From: Clostridioides difficile
GTDB lineage: Bacteria > Bacillota > Clostridia > Peptostreptococcales > Peptostreptococcaceae
Length of the DNA stretch: 64,000 nucleotides
Assembly (NCBI GenBank): GCA_012955965.1
Contig: JABBZI010000001.1
Span: forward strand, 227,281-291,280
Direction: 5' to 3'
The position numbers were made by a program, and so were the translations under genes. Below, piece by piece: positions 1-8,236 of this stretch (position 1 is the first letter of the stretch; each line of letters begins with the position of its first letter). A model generated the notes under the pieces. That model saw only the letters and a list, made by a program, of their open reading frames with translations, had not been told where the DNA came from and did not search any database.

Positions 1-32
1 AATATACAAAGAGAAACATTTTTATAATGATT

Positions 33-81
33 AAAATTGCTATGAAACTAGATTTTACTAAGCCAGTCTCATAGCAATTTT
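33..81. terminator. Bidirectional terminator-like hairpin downstream of rlmA
   Basis: Inverted arms AAAATTGCTATGA (33-45) and TCATAGCAATTTT (69-81) can form a 13-bp stem, extended by a few inner pairs. On the minus strand it follows the rlmA stop codon. The arm ends supply the T-run on either strand, so it may also serve a plus-strand gene outside the window. Bases 1-32 and 82-130 hold nothing recognisable. Confidence 0.6.
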
Positions 82-130
82 CTATTATAAATCAGAATTA
101 AACTTTATCAAACTCTTATAAGTATTCTTT

Positions 131-1048
131 TTATTTCTTTATAGTACCAACCATAACTCTTAAATCGATTGTTATATCGGATATACCTGATTCTAACAAC
201 ATTAAAATATCCTCTTCATCTAAGGATGATGTCAAAGGTGTCATTTTAATTAAATTACTTAAGTTTAATACATTGATATTGGTCTTATAATTAATTCTAT
301 TATCATAAATCAAATCAAGATGCTTCTTAAATACATCTACAATATTTTTATTATCATAATCACTATTTTTTATATTTTTCTGTATACTTGTTCTTATTTC
401 TTTTAAATAATTTGATTCTGGAACAATCTTTACTACTATTCCAGCATTACTTAAAACTCTTGTAAACTCCTTATAGTTTGCAGGAGAAAGTACATTTAAT
501 ATTATATCAAACTTACTATCTTGAAGTGGCAGATTTGCTAAATCTGAAATACACCATATAATTTCATTTTCTTCTCTTGTAGCAATAGAAATCCCTTCTT
601 TAGCTATGTCAATTCCAATTAATTTACATCTATTATTAATCTCTTCATCTTCATATAATTTATTTAAGAAATATCCTTCACCACAACCTGCATCTAATAT
701 ATAGTTACTATACTTATTTAAAGTACAATTTTTAATTATAGATTTTATTTCTTCTATTAAATAATCATACACATTAGAATTATATATTTCATGTCTTGAC
801 TCAAATAGTTCTTTATCATAAATAGTTTTTGTATTACTATTTAATAAATTTACATATCCTTTTTTAGATATATCAAAACAGTGTTTGTTCACACATTTAA
901 CACTATTTTTATCAACTTCAGCCATATTTTCTTTGCAAAGTGGGCATTTAAATACTTCTATATTTTCGTTAAGTAGTAATCTAGTTGTTTCTATCTTTTT
1001 TAGTTTACCAGTATTTTTCTTATTTACACTACTTATATTCTGTTTCAT
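131..1048 (-). CDS. rlmA: 23S rRNA (guanine-N1)-methyltransferase, RlmA family
   Basis: RlmA-family enzymes methylate N1 of G745 or G748 in 23S rRNA hairpin 35, lining the peptide exit tunnel near the macrolide site. The N-terminal zinc knuckle is visible (CPLC at about residues 35-38, then C52 and HC at 56-57). It is followed by the SAM-binding motif LDAGCGEGYF at about 117-126 and a class I methyltransferase fold. I start at the ATG at 1048 because AAGGAG (1058-1063) lies 9 nt upstream; the open frame runs back to a GTG at 1090 with no ribosome site. The 305 aa length is slightly above the usual 270-280 because of a Lys/Asn-rich N-terminus. Family assignment is confident; G745 versus G748 specificity cannot be told. 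A leader ORF and hairpin lie upstream. Confidence 0.85.
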   Translation of the reverse strand: MKQNISSVNKKNTGKLKKIETTRLLLNENIEVFKCPLCKENMAEVDKNSVKCVNKHCFDISKKGYVNLLNSNTKTIYDKELFESRHEIYNSNVYDYLIEEIKSIIKNCTLNKYSNYILDAGCGEGYFLNKLYEDEEINNRCKLIGIDIAKEGISIATREENEIIWCISDLANLPLQDSKFDIILNVLSPANYKEFTRVLSNAGIVVKIVPESNYLKEIRTSIQKNIKNSDYDNKNIVDVFKKHLDLIYDNRINYKTNINVLNLSNLIKMTPLTSSLDEEDILMLLESGISDITIDLRVMVGTIKK

Positions 1049-1156
1049 TTCCATAATCTCCTTAAATTTACTATTTAATTTAAATAGCACGAAATTATGG
1101 CCACTTGTATAAGATAACTTTTTCTAGATTATATAAAATATGTTATAAGTTGTTGT

Positions 1157-1184
1157 AAGATAGCCACAATTTGTGCACTATCTT
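1157..1184 (-). promoter_or_regulatory. Possible attenuator hairpin in the rlmA leader
   Basis: On the minus strand AAGATAG plus CACAA pairs with TTGTG plus CTATCTT: 7 and 5 base pairs separated by a small internal loop. The 5' arm lies in the last two codons and stop of the 14-codon leader ORF, so a ribosome stalled there would cover it. The freed 3' arm (1163-1170) could instead pair with 1094-1101 (GCCATAAT on the minus strand, one G-U pair). This is the layout of erm-type leaders. No U-tract follows, so control, if any, may be translational or through RNA stability. The folding was done by eye. Confidence 0.4.
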
Positions 1185-1222
1185 CTTATTCTAATGTAAT
1201 ACATAAATGCTCTTTTATTCAT
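1178..1222 (-). CDS. 14-aa leader peptide upstream of rlmA (MNKRAFMYYIRIRR)
   Basis: A short ORF encodes MNKRAFMYYIRIRR. It has an excellent ribosome site, GGGAGGAA (1228-1235), 7 nt before the ATG, stronger than that of rlmA itself. The end of the peptide, IRIRR, contains the Arg-X-Arg (+X+) pattern known from macrolide-sensing arrest peptides such as ErmDL. It ends about 130 nt before rlmA, with a hairpin between. That it is translated and senses a drug is inference from the ribosome site, the motif and the nature of the downstream gene. Confidence 0.5.
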   Translation of the reverse strand: MNKRAFMYYIRIRR

Positions 1223-1270
1223 TATTGTTCCTCCCATCATTATATTTATTTAATGTCTTAAGTACATATA

Positions 1271-1307
1271 AGTCATAATTTAAAAAAATATTTTTTAAAT
1301 TATGACT
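1271..1307. terminator. Long AT-rich inverted repeat after the GNAT gene
   Basis: Perfect 17-bp arms start AGTCATAATTT (1271-1287) and are mirrored at 1291-1307, with a 3-nt loop. It sits 50 nt after the acetyltransferase stop codon (minus strand) and before the rlmA leader, so it probably separates the two transcripts. There is no run of T after the stem other than that within it, so termination strength is uncertain. Confidence 0.5.
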
Positions 1308-1356
1308 AACGAAATAATAAATACATTAATTATCCTTTTAGTCGAATATATTAATA

Positions 1357-1785
1357 TTAGTTACTATATTCCATTATGTATTCTTTAAATCCTGAGTCTT
1401 CATTTATTTGCTCTTTTACTATGCTGAATCCTTTTTTATTATAAAATCCAACTGCTTTTTTATTGTCTTTGTATACTGCTAGACTTAGATTCTTGTATTC
1501 TTTAGTTGCATAGTCTAAAAGTTTACTTCCTATACCTAGGTTTTGATAGTTTGTACTTATAAATAAGGCTCCTATGAAGCTTTTTTCTATTATGCTTATA
1601 AATCCTTTTATTTCTTGACCATCCTCATATACAAACGTATCTGATATAGGTATATATTCGTTTTTGACAGTGTTATAGTTATTTTCCCAGTATTCTTTAC
1701 TTATAAAGTCATGTGCTTTGATTGTGCTTTCTTTCCATATTTCCATGATTTTGTTTATATCTTTGTCATTTAATTTTCTTATCAT
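1357..1785 (-). CDS. GNAT-family N-acetyltransferase
   Basis: This 142-aa protein spans a single GNAT fold. The acetyl-CoA-binding motif A is seen as YQNLGIGSKLLDYA around residues 80-93, and the typical C-terminal AVxFYxKxGF pattern (AVGFYNKKGF) around 110-120. The substrate cannot be predicted; small-molecule or N-terminal acetylation are both possible. The ribosome site GAGGTGG precedes the ATG by about 10 nt. It is monocistronic, between the rlmA leader and the leader-distal end of the CRISPR array. Confidence 0.8.
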   Translation of the reverse strand: MIRKLNDKDINKIMEIWKESTIKAHDFISKEYWENNYNTVKNEYIPISDTFVYEDGQEIKGFISIIEKSFIGALFISTNYQNLGIGSKLLDYATKEYKNLSLAVYKDNKKAVGFYNKKGFSIVKEQINEDSGFKEYIMEYSN

Positions 1786-1842
1786 AAATTTTATTCCACC
1801 TCATTTTTATGTTGATTTTTATTTATAGTATAAGTTTACTTC

Positions 1843-3902
1843 ATTTATATACTGCTTAGTTAATATAAAACAATTGAATTTAAAACTAAAAATAGGCTAT
1901 ATTTTATCTTTATACACAACTTAGTTAATATAAAACAAAATAATTATCCAAATAAAGTTTTTGGATATGCAACTTTACATACTACTTAGTTAATATAAAA
2001 CCTTTGAGTATTGTATCATCCTACTTAGTTTACCTTAACTTTACATACCACTTAGTTAATATAAAACAATCAAAAATAGAAGAATCACCAATCATAATTT
2101 CTTTCTTTACATACCACTTAGTTAATATAAAACTTTACCATATATAACTGCATATTTAAATCCCATACACTTTACATACCACTTAGTTAATATAAAACTG
2201 ATTTTCTCTGACAACTCAACAAGTGTATTATTTAGCTTTACATACCACTTAGTTAATATAAAACTATGAATTAGAAACTCAAGAAATAGGCTTCGATAGA
2301 CTTTACATACCACTTAGTTAATATAAAACAGACATTGAAAAGATTGTTGATGTATTTATACATACCTTTACATACCACTTAGTTAATATAAAACTAACTA
2401 CATGAATAAATTTGGAACAAAGACTGGTGACTTTACATACCACTTAGTTAATATAAAACCATAATCTTAATTTCTCCTTGTGTTTCTATATCTGACTTTA
2501 CATACCACTTAGTTAATATAAAACTAGTAGTAATAGTGATAAACAAATAAGTTCCGTTATGCTTTACATACCACTTAGTTAATATAAAACGTAAAAGATT
2601 ACTATTTACTTAACTATTCGTCGTAGTCTTTACATACCACTTAGTTAATATAAAACCAGTTATATTACAGTCATTTAAAGATAAAAAATTTACCTTTACA
2701 TACCACTTAGTTAATATAAAACAAAAAAGGTAAAATGGTGAAATGTCCATGTTGTGGTGCTTTACATACCACTTAGTTAATATAAAACTTTAGTTTGGGT
2801 AAAAATTGTGTCTTCTACTTGCAACTTTACATACCACTTAGTTAATATAAAACAAAGAAGTCGTTGAAGCTATGGAGCATGAGTGCAACCTTTACATACC
2901 ACTTAGTTAATATAAAACCAAACCTGGTATTACAGAGTTAGAGCAGGAAATACTCACTTTACATACCACTTAGTTAATATAAAACAGCACCACGTAAGCT
3001 AGAAAGGTTTTTATCTAAAACCTTTACATACCACTTAGTTAATATAAAACAATTTATTTTCCACATACCTAAAATACCATGTTTTTACTTTACATACCAC
3101 TTAGTTAATATAAAACTATGTGTTAGAACATAACTATAGCTTAGAATTGTCGCTTTACATACCACTTAGTTAATATAAAACAAAATGAGGGTTTTAGATA
3201 TATTACCAACCGCTTATCTTTACATACCACTTAGTTAATATAAAACGCTTTATAATGGAAGTGAAACAGATTTTACACATAACTTTACATACCACTTAGT
3301 TAATATAAAACGCAAGTATAAAAATAAAAGGGGTGTTAAATAGTGCAGCTTTACATACCACTTAGTTAATATAAAACTTTATAGACTGTCTCTTTGACAA
3401 AGACATGAGAAAAGCTTTACATACCACTTAGTTAATATAAAACAGGAAGATGATGAGATGAAAAAATCAAAAGAGTTTATCTTTACATACCACTTAGTTA
3501 ATATAAAACTATATAATAAGTATATATATATATATATTATACTCGCCTTTACATACCACTTAGTTAATATAAAACTTATAATCAATGAAGATAAAGCAAC
3601 TGTTGTTAGAATACTTTACATACCACTTAGTTAATATAAAACTATTACTAGCTAATCAAGAAAGCTTAAATTTAGTATTCTTTACATACCACTTAGTTAA
3701 TATAAAACGTGTATGTTATTATATTTTCACCATGTTCAAATGTCTTTACATACCACTTAGTTAATATAAAACCTGTTAGTTTATCAATTTTATCATCTGC
3801 TTTTTCTACTTTACATACCACTTAGTTAATATAAAACGTAAGTTTTTTTTTAATTAAAAATGTATCCACATTGCTTTACATACCACTTAGTTAATATAAA
3901 AC
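1843..3902 (-). CRISPR. Type I-B CRISPR array, 32 repeats and 31 spacers
   Basis: Hand count gives 32 copies of a 29-nt repeat (minus-strand sense begins GTTTTATATTAACTAAG, ends TGGTATGTAAAG) separated by 31 spacers of 35-38 nt, mostly 36-37. Twenty-nine repeats (2039-3902) are essentially identical. The three at the low-coordinate end (1843-1871, 1908-1936, 1973-2001) carry about 4, 2 and 1 substitutions respectively, as expected of the oldest, leader-distal end. The array reads right to left, in the same direction as the cas operon, with its leader at 3903-4085. The repeat matches what I recall of C. difficile type I-B arrays. The spacer at 3510-3546 is almost pure TA; the spacer at 2002-2038 contains a repeat fragment (CTACTTAGTT). 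Confidence 0.98.
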
Positions 3903-4085
3903 CCCAAAATAGGTGTAATTGAATAGCTTGAAAATACTACACTCACGCAATCATGATTCAATAAAAACATCAAAATTTGCAGTGAGCGAGCAATAGTGCA
4001 ATTAATAACAATTATCAGTCCACTTCAATCTCTTATATTCCAACTGTTAAGCCCTATTTTAGCACAAATATCGCTCACTGCAAAC
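3903..4085 (-). promoter_or_regulatory. CRISPR leader with promoter and 14-bp inverted repeat
   Basis: This AT-rich segment between cas2 and the first repeat acts as the leader. On the minus strand a promoter can be read: TTGCAG (4078-4083), 16 nt, then the extended -10 TGCTAAAAT (hexamer 4056-4061), firing into the array. The -35 lies in TTTGCAGTGAGCGA (4071-4084), which recurs inverted and perfect at 3976-3989, 81 nt away and about 75 nt from the first repeat. The inner copy points toward cas2. The repeated motif may be a leader element for spacer integration or a divergent promoter; only the sequence relationship is certain. Confidence 0.75.
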
Positions 4086-4352
4086 CTATATAAACATTTC
4101 ATCAGAATACTTATCAATACCATAACATTTCTTTTTAATTGAATTAGGATTTTTTATCTCATAAACATAAATCGAATCTTCACTATTATCAATAATCTTT
4201 TCTATTTCAGAAATACATTTATGTAACTTCCCATCAGTAATATCTCCTTCAAAAACAGAATTCTGAGTCCAAGTCAAATATTTTTTAAGTATTTTTCTAA
4301 TCCGATTTAATGACCTTGCTTCAACAACATCATAAGTAACAATAACAAACAT
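4086..4352 (-). CDS. cas2: CRISPR-associated endonuclease Cas2
   Basis: Cas2 forms the Cas1-Cas2 integrase that inserts new spacers next to the leader. The 88-aa length is typical. The N-terminal strand FVIVTYDVV carries the conserved Asp, followed by a ferredoxin-like fold with TWTQNSVFEG near residue 30-40. It begins 3 nt after the cas1 stop codon and its ribosome site (GGTGG) lies in the cas1 tail, so it is co-translated as the last gene of the cas operon. Confidence 0.95.
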   Translation of the reverse strand: MFVIVTYDVVEARSLNRIRKILKKYLTWTQNSVFEGDITDGKLHKCISEIEKIIDNSEDSIYVYEIKNPNSIKKKCYGIDKYSDEMFI

Positions 4353-4355
4353 ACT

Positions 4356-5336
4356 TTACCACCATGCCTTTAAAACTTTATACTTTTCATCATTGATAAA
4401 ATGTTTAATTAATTTATAACATTCTAACCTTATAAACATTCTATACGAAACTTTTCTATTAAGATTTCTATGTTTTATAGTTGTCTGCATCTTGTTTTCA
4501 AATTCTTGTAAAAACTTCTTCTTTCCTTTTTCACTTAAATAACAAATTTTATCCTGATATTCAAAATCACTCTTATTAATTCTTTTGTTATTAATCAAGC
4601 TAAAAATTATTGTGTCAATTATAATTGGCTTGAAAATCTCTGCAATGTCTAAGCTTAAGGAAAATCTCTTTGTCGATGGTTCATGTAAAAAACTTATTGT
4701 AGGGTCAAGCTGTGTCTTATATATTTCACTTAAAACATTTGTATACATTATGCTATTTCCAAAAGACATAAGAGCATTTACTGGGTCTTTAGGAGGTCTT
4801 TTTTCTCTTTTATAAAACTCAAAGTCATCTTTCAATATTTGATTAAATGATTTGTAGTATGTTTTTCTTATTCTTCCTTCTTTACCCATAAGTTCTGATA
4901 TTTCTTTGACCTCATTCAAACTATTTAGTTCATCTTTTATAGTATCAATTAAGCTTTCATCAACTTTATAATATCTCATATTTCTTAAAATATGGTATGC
5001 TGCACTTTCCACAAAGGATTTTGCTAAGTATAGTCTTTCATTTTTATCTAAATAGCAAGCTGATTGAGATACTAAACTGAACCCTGATACATTTTTCTTT
5101 CTTGGATAATACGTACCTGAATAATATCCATAGTAATTATAGAAATGAAGCATAACTCCATATTGACTTATATAATTTATAAGTTTTGTGTTTAAATCCA
5201 CTTCCCCATATATATGAATATCATCAACTTGTTCTACTGGTAATATTTTTTTCTCACCTTCTAAATTATAATAGTAAATCGTATTTTCTTTTCTTTTTAT
5301 ACTCCCATTACTTATAATATAATAATCTCTATACAT
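4356..5336 (-). CDS. cas1: CRISPR-associated integrase Cas1
   Basis: Cas1 is the metal-dependent integrase of adaptation. The conserved catalytic elements are present: a Glu in the helix SFGNSIMYTNVLSEIY, His in FLHEPS, and Asp in DIAEIFKP, in the usual order of the C-terminal helical domain. I start at ATG 5336 (MYRDYY), 6 nt after GGAGGAG; the open frame extends 8 codons further up into cas4. The resulting 326 aa is normal for type I-B. The gene follows cas4 with its start overlapping the cas4 stop region. Confidence 0.95.
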   Translation of the reverse strand: MYRDYYIISNGSIKRKENTIYYYNLEGEKKILPVEQVDDIHIYGEVDLNTKLINYISQYGVMLHFYNYYGYYSGTYYPRKKNVSGFSLVSQSACYLDKNERLYLAKSFVESAAYHILRNMRYYKVDESLIDTIKDELNSLNEVKEISELMGKEGRIRKTYYKSFNQILKDDFEFYKREKRPPKDPVNALMSFGNSIMYTNVLSEIYKTQLDPTISFLHEPSTKRFSLSLDIAEIFKPIIIDTIIFSLINNKRINKSDFEYQDKICYLSEKGKKKFLQEFENKMQTTIKHRNLNRKVSYRMFIRLECYKLIKHFINDEKYKVLKAWW

Positions 5337-5338
5337 TG

Positions 5339-5857
5339 TTACTCCTCCTTCACGAAACAAAATTCATAATAAGCACATTTTGTACAATAAGATTTCTTTT
5401 CAATTTTGTGAGGAGATAACTTCATGTTTATTTCATTTATATTTATAAGTGTGTTTTCAATAATTCTTTCTTTTTCCTCTGTCAATATCAATTCTTCTTG
5501 TTTCTTTTCCTTAACATAATTTATAGTTCCTTTTTTCTCTATCCCCATACTATTTTTTAAATAGTATAAGTAATAGTATAACTGCATTTCATCTGCTTCT
5601 TTCATCTTTGAACTTATTTTTACTTCTTTTACATACTCGTCCTTTATTATATCTAATTTCAAGATATCATCAATCAACACTTCTTTATTTTTCATTCTTT
5701 TATATGACTCTTCATGTACTATCTTTCCAGACAATACTCTATCACTATTTTGTTCCATAGTTATTCCTTTAGAGAATAACCATAGCTTTCTTTTGCACAC
5801 ATAGTAATAATTTATCTTTACACCTTGAACTTTTAATAATTCTAAATCTATTGGCAC
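5339..5857 (-). CDS. cas4: CRISPR-associated exonuclease Cas4
   Basis: Cas4 trims prespacers and helps select those with a correct PAM. RecB-like nuclease features are visible (GKIVHEESYKR, EVKISSKMKEADEMQLYYYLYYL) and the iron-sulfur cysteines: one near the N-terminus (YVCKRKLW) and CTKCAYYEFC at the C-terminus. I choose the GTG at 5857, preceded by GAAGGTGA, giving 172 aa. The open frame extends 17 codons further, but that extension reads through a CRISPR-repeat-like stretch (FILTMWLK resembles the repeat translation FILTKWYVK) and lacks a ribosome site. Confidence 0.9.
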   Translation of the reverse strand: MPIDLELLKVQGVKINYYYVCKRKLWLFSKGITMEQNSDRVLSGKIVHEESYKRMKNKEVLIDDILKLDIIKDEYVKEVKISSKMKEADEMQLYYYLYYLKNSMGIEKKGTINYVKEKKQEELILTEEKERIIENTLININEINMKLSPHKIEKKSYCTKCAYYEFCFVKEE

Positions 5858-5884
5858 AAAATCACCTTCTTTAGTAAATTTTAG

Positions 5885-5903
5885 CCACATTGTTAATATA
5901 AAA
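5885..5903 (-). repeat. CRISPR-repeat-like element at the cas3/cas4 junction
   Basis: Over 19 nt the plus strand reads CCACATTGTTAATATAAAA against CCACTTAGTTAATATAAAA in the array repeat: 17 of 19 identical, in the same orientation as the array. It overlaps the last cas3 codon and sits just upstream of cas4. The Cas6-cleavage side of the repeat (TATGTAAAG) is not conserved. It could be a fossil of an inserted repeat, a Cas6-binding site in the cas mRNA, or chance in AT-rich DNA. Confidence 0.5.
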
Positions 5904-5904
5904 A

Positions 5905-8226
5905 TCAAATAAATTGGTCTATTTCCTTACCTATAATCACACCTTTGCCAAATATCTGTTTTGTATGCTCATTTTCATGTATATCATATTTATATAAAAG
6001 TATCTTTAAATCTTCAAGACCTTTCACCTTTATGTCCATTATATTTTGTTTAGCTTTATATATTGGTAAATTTACAGTTTTTTTAATTATCTCTCTTCTA
6101 GCCTTTTTTCTCTTAAACTTTATTTCATTTATCAATTCTCTATCATCATTACTATATGCTTCTGTAAGCTCTTGTCCTAATTCTTCATAATCTTTTATTA
6201 AAGTCTTTTCAATTTTATTATATATATCCTCTGGTATTACTGTATATCCTTCAATATTTCTAAGTATATTTTGTGCCTCTTTAGAGCCTAGGCTATATGG
6301 AGTTATAGTATCTAATATATCTAAAGCACGATTAAAGTTTTCTTGAAAATCAGTTTCTTTTAAACCTTCTTTAGAATATAGTTTATTAACCATTTCTACT
6401 TTATCATCTTCTGTTATCTTAAAAAACACTTTATTCTTTATATAACCTCGCAATAATTCAAGTCCTTTTTTTATAATTTTCTTATCATAAATACTACCTA
6501 TTCCTGTAGCTTTTTCTGTATATATAAATATATTTGGACTAGTTTCTTCATACTCACGACTTCTATAGCATCTCCCAAATCTTTGAAATAGACTGTCAAG
6601 TGTTGAATTTTCTGTATGAAGTTCATCAAAATCAATATCAAGAGATGCTTCCACTAATTGTGTAGTAATCCAAATACCATTACTATCACTATCTGCAAAC
6701 TCTTTTATATATTTTTCTAGCTTTGCCCTATCCTCTTGTATATACATAGAATGTAAAAGATTTACATTAATATCTATTCCTTTTGACTTAACTATATCTT
6801 CTACTAATTCATATTTTTCTATAGCACTTTTAACTGTGTTTACTATTACAAGAACCTTTTTATTCATTCCACTTTGTATTACTTTTTCCAGACTTCCATC
6901 TATTGAATTTTCTACAATAGACACACAATGTCTTATTTTTTTTGTATTGTATGTTGCTTTAGCTATATTACTATCAATTACACCTCTTTTTTCTAGTTCA
7001 TCTATATATATCTTTGGCATAGTAGCTGTCATTATCATAAATCTTCCACCTATTTTATGAATCATTTCTATACCTTTTACCAATACAGCTGCTATTTCTG
7101 GTGAATATGCTTGTATCTCATCTATTACTACTTTTGAATATGCTAATGTTGAATACACTTTTTCATACCCTTTATACAAAAAAGGAAATTTAAATATTTG
7201 GTCTATTGTCGAAAATGTCAGTTTACAAGATAATAACTTTGCTAAATCTACAATCTCATTTGAATTTTCCTGATTATTTTCTTCTAGATAATCTATTGCT
7301 GTTGAATGTAACAGACCTAAGAATGTATCATTTGATTCTCCTACTCCAACTATATTTTTAGCTCTATCAAATAACGCATTTATACTTACTCTTAATGGCA
7401 GTGTGAAAAACGCCTTATCCTTATCTATCCAAATTAAAGCAGTTTCTGTTTTTCCCATCCCTGTAGATGCAATTAGTATTATATTCTTATTTCTATTTGA
7501 TTTAGCAAATGACTGTACTTCTCTTAAACTACCAAACTCTTTTACTAAATGTTTTTCTGTGTATTCACCTATATTCATGTTACTATTGCACTCAACAATC
7601 TCATGAGCAGAAGCACTATGGTCTAATCTATGTAATATACCTTTTAACATGATATATAGATTATAGTATTTGTGATTTTTATCTATTCTTTTTATTACAC
7701 TTTGTATATACACTTTACTTAATTTCTCGGTTCTTATTGGATATCTAACTTTAAATTCATGTTGTAATTCATAAACTTTATTTATTAAATCCTCATCTAA
7801 TATTTTTTGTATTAAAGTTTTAAAATCTTTATCTATAAATATATCTCTTTCATGATGATATACAATAACTTGATTTAATACTGCTCTCAGTTCTCTATCC
7901 TTTTCCTTGTCTACATAACTATAATCAATAAATGCAGGAGAAAGATAATTATGACCTACATTATTTTCTAGATGAGTTACTATCTTAGGTTCATTTGTTT
8001 CAATATCTATCTTACTTCTTATTAGTTTTTGAAATGGAGAAAATGATTTTCCAATATCATGAAATTCTATAACAAAATCAAGTAATTGCCAAAACCTCTC
8101 TTCCTCCAAAAAATTTAGTCTATTTATATTTGTTCCATAGCATTCTCTTAGCACATTCATTTGTTTTAAAAGTTCATCAGTATGTTCCCTCAGTGTTTCT
8201 ACTGGATTAGATTTAGCATATATCAT
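5905..8226 (-). CDS. cas3: CRISPR-associated nuclease-helicase Cas3
   Basis: Cas3 is recruited by Cascade to unwind and degrade target DNA. The N-terminal HD nuclease shows REHTDELL, FHDIGKSFSPF and a YHHERD motif. The superfamily 2 helicase follows: Walker A ASTGMGKTETAL (about residue 255), DEIQ box, TATMP, and QRFGRCYR (motif VI). HD and helicase are in one 773-aa chain, the standard arrangement. I start at the ATG at 8226, 6 nt after AGGTGG; another ATG at 8232 touches that ribosome site. It follows cas5 by about 10 nt. Confidence 0.95.
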   Translation of the reverse strand: MIYAKSNPVETLREHTDELLKQMNVLRECYGTNINRLNFLEEERFWQLLDFVIEFHDIGKSFSPFQKLIRSKIDIETNEPKIVTHLENNVGHNYLSPAFIDYSYVDKEKDRELRAVLNQVIVYHHERDIFIDKDFKTLIQKILDEDLINKVYELQHEFKVRYPIRTEKLSKVYIQSVIKRIDKNHKYYNLYIMLKGILHRLDHSASAHEIVECNSNMNIGEYTEKHLVKEFGSLREVQSFAKSNRNKNIILIASTGMGKTETALIWIDKDKAFFTLPLRVSINALFDRAKNIVGVGESNDTFLGLLHSTAIDYLEENNQENSNEIVDLAKLLSCKLTFSTIDQIFKFPFLYKGYEKVYSTLAYSKVVIDEIQAYSPEIAAVLVKGIEMIHKIGGRFMIMTATMPKIYIDELEKRGVIDSNIAKATYNTKKIRHCVSIVENSIDGSLEKVIQSGMNKKVLVIVNTVKSAIEKYELVEDIVKSKGIDINVNLLHSMYIQEDRAKLEKYIKEFADSDSNGIWITTQLVEASLDIDFDELHTENSTLDSLFQRFGRCYRSREYEETSPNIFIYTEKATGIGSIYDKKIIKKGLELLRGYIKNKVFFKITEDDKVEMVNKLYSKEGLKETDFQENFNRALDILDTITPYSLGSKEAQNILRNIEGYTVIPEDIYNKIEKTLIKDYEELGQELTEAYSNDDRELINEIKFKRKKARREIIKKTVNLPIYKAKQNIMDIKVKGLEDLKILLYKYDIHENEHTKQIFGKGVIIGKEIDQFI

Positions 8227-8236
8227 ACTCATCCAC

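Noticed and set aside
885..1112. Plus-strand open frame over the start of rlmA
   Set aside because: Low-complexity hydrophobic shadow of the rlmA antisense strand, no ribosome site, and it overlaps the zinc-knuckle coding region.
1786..1842. Type I toxin-antitoxin pair beside the CRISPR array
   Set aside because: C. difficile arrays often carry one, so both flanks (1049-1356, 1786-1842, 3903-4085) were read for a short hydrophobic ORF with a ribosome site. Only the basic 14-codon rlmA leader was found.
2122..2313. Open frame across CRISPR repeats (repeated FILTKWYVK)
   Set aside because: It is the in-frame translation of repeats in the array; spacer lengths keep the frame open by chance. 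The same applies to 3379-3585.
3510..3546. TA-repeat microsatellite
   Set aside because: It has exact spacer boundaries inside the array, so it is a low-complexity spacer rather than an independent repeat.
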